From Pseudomonadota bacterium (GTDB taxonomy: Bacteria; Myxococcota; UBA9042; PHBI01): DNA of 15,987 nt. The position numbers and the translations under genes are program-made. Below are positions 13,382 to 15,987 of the stretch, in pieces. Numbering within the stretch: position 1 is the stretch's first letter; each line of letters begins with the position of its first letter. The stretch lies in the NCBI GenBank assembly GCA_005772945.1, contig SXIE01000034.1, forward strand, positions 1 to 15,987, read 5' to 3'. The notes below the pieces were generated by a model. That model made no database searches. It was not told the origin of the DNA and worked only from the letters and a program-made list of their open reading frames with translations.

Positions 13382-14481
13382 TGGCACCTAGAACGGCCAA
13401 GGCCGCGACGGTCAGCGTGCTCGGCGGTGGCAGCTGGGGCACGGCGCTGGCGCATCTCATGGCGGTCTCGGGCGCGAAGGTCGCGCTCTGGATGCGCAGC
13501 GAGGCGCGCGTCCGCGAGATCAACGAGACGCACACTAACGCACGCTACCTTCCCGGCAAGCGCATTCACGACGCGGTCGTGGCGACCTCGGACTTGCAGC
13601 ACGCTGCAAGTTTCGCCGAGACGCTCGTCGTTGCCATCCCGTCGGCAAACTTCCGCGCGGTCGCCTTCGAGCTCGGCGCCCACGTCTCGGGCGATCAAAT
13701 CCTTGTCTCTGCGACCAAGGGTTTCGAGGCCGAGCACCTGACGCGCATGTCGGAGATCCTGCGCGAAGAGACCTGCTGCCGCAAAGTCGGCGCCATCTCG
13801 GGCCCAAATCTGGCCGACGAGGTGATGGACAACCAACCGACGGCGACCGTCATCGCGAGCCCGTACGAAGAGGTGGTCGAGAAGGTCGGCCTGCTCCTCG
13901 CCGGTCCCACCATGCGCGTCTACGGCAATCCCGATCTGGTCGGCGCCGAGGTCCATGGCGCGCTCAAGAACATCATCGCGATCGCGGCCGGCGTCTGCGC
14001 CGGAATGCGCCTCGGGCAGAACGCGCAGGCGATGCTGCTGACCCGCGGGCTCGCCGAGATCTCGCGCTTTGCCGAAGCCCTCGGGGCCGATCGCCTGACC
14101 GCCCTCGGCCTCGCGGGCCTCGGCGACCTCGTCGCGACCTGCGCCTCGCCGCTCTCACGCAACAACTCGCTCGGCCGCAAGCTCGCCGAGGGCAAGACCC
14201 TCGCCCAGGCGCAGGTCGACGCGTTCAAGGTCGCCGAGGGCGTCAACACCGCCTACGCCGCGCACAAGCACGCCGGGCGCCTCGGCGTCGACATGCCGAT
14301 CACCGCCGGCGTGCACGCCATCCTCTTCGAGGACCAGCGCCCCCAAGACGTCCTCGCGCAGCTCATGGCCCGCGCCAACCGCTACGAGCACACCGAGGTC
14401 CCGATCGACGCGCCGCACCTCGTCGACGGCTCGGTCGTCGAGACCGCGCTGGCGGTCCAAGCGCGGAGTCGCGGATGGTGA
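13378..14481 (+). CDS. gpsA: NAD(P)+-dependent glycerol-3-phosphate dehydrogenase
   Basis: Reduces dihydroxyacetone phosphate to sn-glycerol-3-phosphate, the backbone of bacterial phospholipids; cytoplasmic. 367 aa (366 from the second ATG), near the usual 330-340 plus a short tail. The NAD-binding glycine motif GGGSWGTALA spans residues 16-25, followed by GPNLADEV and ALKNIIAIAAG with catalytic K197; AGLGDLVATCASPLSRN is also family-typical. Two adjacent ATGs exist, at 13378 and 13381. The strong AAGGAGGT (13368-13375) is only 2 nt from the first and 5 nt from the second, so 13381 may be the true start. The gene overlaps the acyltransferase stop (ATGATG with TGA inside) and the phosphatase gene downstream by 7 nt. 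Translational coupling of substrate maker and user is likely. Confidence 0.97.
   Translation: MMAPRTAKAATVSVLGGGSWGTALAHLMAVSGAKVALWMRSEARVREINETHTNARYLPGKRIHDAVVATSDLQHAASFAETLVVAIPSANFRAVAFELGAHVSGDQILVSATKGFEAEHLTRMSEILREETCCRKVGAISGPNLADEVMDNQPTATVIASPYEEVVEKVGLLLAGPTMRVYGNPDLVGAEVHGALKNIIAIAAGVCAGMRLGQNAQAMLLTRGLAEISRFAEALGADRLTALGLAGLGDLVATCASPLSRNNSLGRKLAEGKTLAQAQVDAFKVAEGVNTAYAAHKHAGRLGVDMPITAGVHAILFEDQRPQDVLAQLMARANRYEHTEVPIDAPHLVDGSVVETALAVQARSRGW
13592..13611. repeat. 20-bp near-perfect palindrome inside gpsA
   Basis: ACTTGCAGCACGCTGCAAGT has 9-bp perfect arms (13592-13600 and 13603-13611) around AC. It lies in coding sequence (DLQHAAS), so it may be chance, a hairpin in the mRNA, or a DNA-binding site. 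Confidence 0.4.
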
Positions 14482-15524
14482 GCCGCTTTTGGGGTGCCCC
14501 CCAAAAACCGTACGCCTACCCGCTCGATCGCACGAACGAGCGCAGCTACGCGCCCGACTTCAAGGGCCGCATCTACGTCTGGGACATCGACAAGACGTAT
14601 CTGCAGACCGAGATCCAGAGCCTGCGCGGCCTCCTCGCGGTCCCCTTCGAGTTTGCCGTCGACAAACGCAACGTCGCCGGCACGACCGCGCTGCTCCGCG
14701 CCCTGCGCCGCGGCGACGCCGAATTTGGCGCGAGCCGCATGAACCCGATCTACTTCGTGTCGGCAAGCCCCAAGGAGCTGCGCACCGTCATCGAGCGCAA
14801 GATGCTGCTCGACGGCGTCGAGTTCGACGGCATCACGTTCAAGGACCAACTCGCGCTCGTCACCCATGCGCAGTTTGGCAAATTGCGTGAGCAAATCGGC
14901 TACAAGATCGCCGCACTCTTTCTCAATCGCCGCGAATTACCGCTCGAGGTCGAAGAGACGCTCTTCGGCGACGACTCCGAGTCCGATGCCCTCATCTACG
15001 CGATCTATTCGGACGCCGTCGCCGGCCGTCTCCGCGGCGAGCCGCTGACCGCCACCCTCGTCAAGAACGGAGTCCACCGCGAGGACGCCGAATATGCCAC
15101 CTCACTGGTCGCGGACCTACCCGCGCGCGAAATGGTCGGCGGCATCTACATCAACCTCGAGGTGCGCCGGAACCCGGACCGCTTCGTCGCCTTCTCGGGG
15201 CGCGTCGTTCCCTGCCACGACAGCTTCCAGGCGGCCCTGCGCCTCTTCGAGGACGGCCACCTTAGCAGCTCCGGCGTCGCCGAGGTCGCCGAGCAGCTCG
15301 TGGTGACCTACGCGCGCCGACCGCCCTCATTGCTCCGAAGCGCCGCGGACATGGTGGCGCGCGGCACGATCAGCCTCGAAACGGTCGCGCGCCTATGGCC
15401 CGATCTGCAGAGCCGCGGCCTGGCCCCCGACTACTTCGTCGTGGACCCGACCCGCATCGCGCAACACCCGCGCCCCGCCGTCGACCGAGAGGGATGGGTC
15501 ACCCCGGCCGCCCTACGAGCGTAG
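14475..15524 (+). CDS. APP1/DUF2183-type phosphatase, likely phosphatidate phosphatase
   Basis: 349 aa. Residues about 30-180 follow the pattern of the APP1 catalytic (DUF2183) family, which includes yeast App1, a Mg-dependent phosphatidate phosphatase. The HAD-type catalytic motif DxDxT is D37-I-D39-K-T41 in YVWDIDKTYLQT. YFVSASPKEL (94-103) fits the family's second motif, with S96/S98. TLFGDDSESDALIYAIY, with D166 and D167, fits the acidic GDxxxxD..IY motif. The C-terminal half (about 190-349) has no match I recognise. ATG 14475 has GGAG (14465-14468) 6 nt upstream and overlaps the end of gpsA by 7 nt; an in-frame GTG at 14478 is the alternative. Position after an acyltransferase and gpsA supports phosphatidate to diacylglycerol. 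Other phosphate esters cannot be excluded, as many DUF2183 members are untested. Confidence 0.82.
   Translation: MVSRFWGAPQKPYAYPLDRTNERSYAPDFKGRIYVWDIDKTYLQTEIQSLRGLLAVPFEFAVDKRNVAGTTALLRALRRGDAEFGASRMNPIYFVSASPKELRTVIERKMLLDGVEFDGITFKDQLALVTHAQFGKLREQIGYKIAALFLNRRELPLEVEETLFGDDSESDALIYAIYSDAVAGRLRGEPLTATLVKNGVHREDAEYATSLVADLPAREMVGGIYINLEVRRNPDRFVAFSGRVVPCHDSFQAALRLFEDGHLSSSGVAEVAEQLVVTYARRPPSLLRSAADMVARGTISLETVARLWPDLQSRGLAPDYFVVDPTRIAQHPRPAVDREGWVTPAALRA
14487..14506 (+). other. Hairpin at the start of the phosphatase gene
   Basis: TTTTGGGG (14487-14494), loop TGCC, CCCCAAAA (14499-14506): a perfect 8-bp stem starting 5 nt after the gpsA stop and covering codons 5-11 of the phosphatase gene. 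Its AT content is unusual here. No T-run follows on the plus strand. It may lower translation or transcription of the third gene relative to the first two. Confidence 0.4.
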
Positions 15525-15537
15525 CCGCCGCCCGCGC

Positions 15538-15987
15538 CTAACCCCCAACGCCCGGTTGCGCGAGCAAGAATGCCTTGATGAACCCATCCAAATCGCCATC
15601 GAGACCGGCGTTCACATTCGACGTCTCGTGGTCCGTCCGCAGGTCCTTCGCGAGCTGATATGGCTGCATCACGTAGTTGCGGATCTGGCTGCCGAAGCTG
15701 ATGTCCTGCTTGGTGTCCTCGAGCGACTGCTTCTCGGCGTTGCGCTTATTGACCTCAATGTCATAGAGGCGCGCCTTCAGCATCTTGAGCGCCTTGTCGC
15801 GGTTCTTGTGCTGACTCCGCTCGGCCTGGCACGCCACCACGACGCCGCTCGGGATGTGCGTGAGCCGCACCGCCGACGACGTCTTGTTGACGTGCTGCCC
15901 ACCCGCACCCGACGACCGATAGACGTCCATCTTGATGTCGCCCTCGTTGATCTCGATGGCGATATCCTCTTCCGTATCGGGGTACAC
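15538..15987 (-). CDS. prfB: Peptide chain release factor 2, 5' end beyond window
   Basis: The C-terminal 149 residues of RF2, which recognises UGA and UAA stop codons and triggers peptidyl-tRNA hydrolysis on the ribosome. The catalytic GGQ is in [17 protein letters not shown] (GGQ codons at 15903-15895). It is followed by [20 protein letters not shown] and the RF2-specific tail [20 protein letters not shown] and LDGDLDGFI. The DLDxF tail and YVMQPYQ favour RF2 over RF1. The first visible codon GTG is internal, so the N-terminal domain, the tripeptide SPF anticodon mimic, and any programmed frameshift site lie outside the window. The stop is TAG. It converges on the phosphatase gene with only 13 nt between. 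Confidence 0.96.
   Translation of the reverse strand: MYPDTEEDIAIEINEGDIKMDVYRSSGAGGQHVNKTSSAVRLTHIPSGVVVACQAERSQHKNRDKALKMLKARLYDIEVNKRNAEKQSLEDTKQDISFGSQIRNYVMQPYQLAKDLRTDHETSNVNAGLDGDLDGFIKAFLLAQPGVGG

Noticed and set aside
12065..13387. 440-codon minus-strand open frame opposite the acyltransferase
   Set aside because: No domain; the plus strand has HX4D and related motifs plus a ribosome site and operon overlaps.
15538..15987. RF2 programmed frameshift site
   Set aside because: That site is near codon 25 of prfB, and only the C-terminal part of the gene is in the window, so nothing can be said.
1..15987. tRNA, rRNA, CRISPR array, insertion sequence or phage genes
   Set aside because: No repeat-spacer pattern, transposase or integrase motif, or tRNA-like cloverleaf was seen by reading; gene packing leaves little room for them.

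Overview
The window is dense, very GC-rich bacterial chromosome with no mobile element, CRISPR array, rRNA or tRNA that I can see. The gene content suggests Myxococcota or a related deltaproteobacterial lineage: a receiver plus DUF4388 protein, a small Cys-rich lipoprotein, a fused thiamine-dependent E1, proline-rich linkers and very short gene spacing. That assignment is inferred from content and composition only. Genes are tightly packed and six junctions overlap by 1-7 nt, so transcription units are fairly clear.

Region 1 (1-2451, minus strand): a tetR-etfB-etfA operon. The TetR protein carries the recognition-helix segment I know from Bacillus FadR (YsiA). Upstream of it lies an 18-bp inverted repeat, TGAATG-N6-CATTCA, at 2240-2257, almost the Bacillus FadR box. 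It sits just downstream of a plausible sigma-70 promoter, as expected for autorepression by a fatty-acid-degradation repressor. ETF carries electrons from acyl-CoA dehydrogenases, so this is probably a beta-oxidation control module.

Region 2 (2452-6310, plus strand): three genes chained by ATGA overlaps. The first is a 657-aa protein with a receiver domain, a DUF4388 domain, a long disordered linker, one membrane segment and TPR-like repeats. It is followed by tsaD (t6A tRNA modification) and rsmA (16S rRNA dimethylation).

Region 3 (6335-7748, minus strand): a Cys-rich lipoprotein, then a translationally coupled pair of membrane proteins (66 aa and about 250 aa with six segments), none with a known function.

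Region 4 (7863-10079, plus strand): one fused E1 alpha-beta thiamine-diphosphate 2-oxoacid dehydrogenase. It converges on a FAD/NAD-type oxidoreductase (10108-11604, minus strand) whose nucleotide-binding motif is degenerate.

Region 5 (11717-15524, plus strand): an overlapping three-gene lipid operon of glycerophospholipid acyltransferase, gpsA (glycerol-3-phosphate dehydrogenase) and an APP1/DUF2183-type phosphatase. Together these could make glycerol-3-phosphate, acylate it, and dephosphorylate phosphatidate. It is transcribed divergently from the oxidoreductase across a 112-bp gap holding two inverted repeats. The window ends in the 3' part of prfB (release factor 2) on the minus strand.

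The strongest candidates for something new are the FadR-like operator/repressor pair far from Firmicutes, the glycerolipid operon, and the receiver-DUF4388-TPR protein coupled to tsaD and rsmA.
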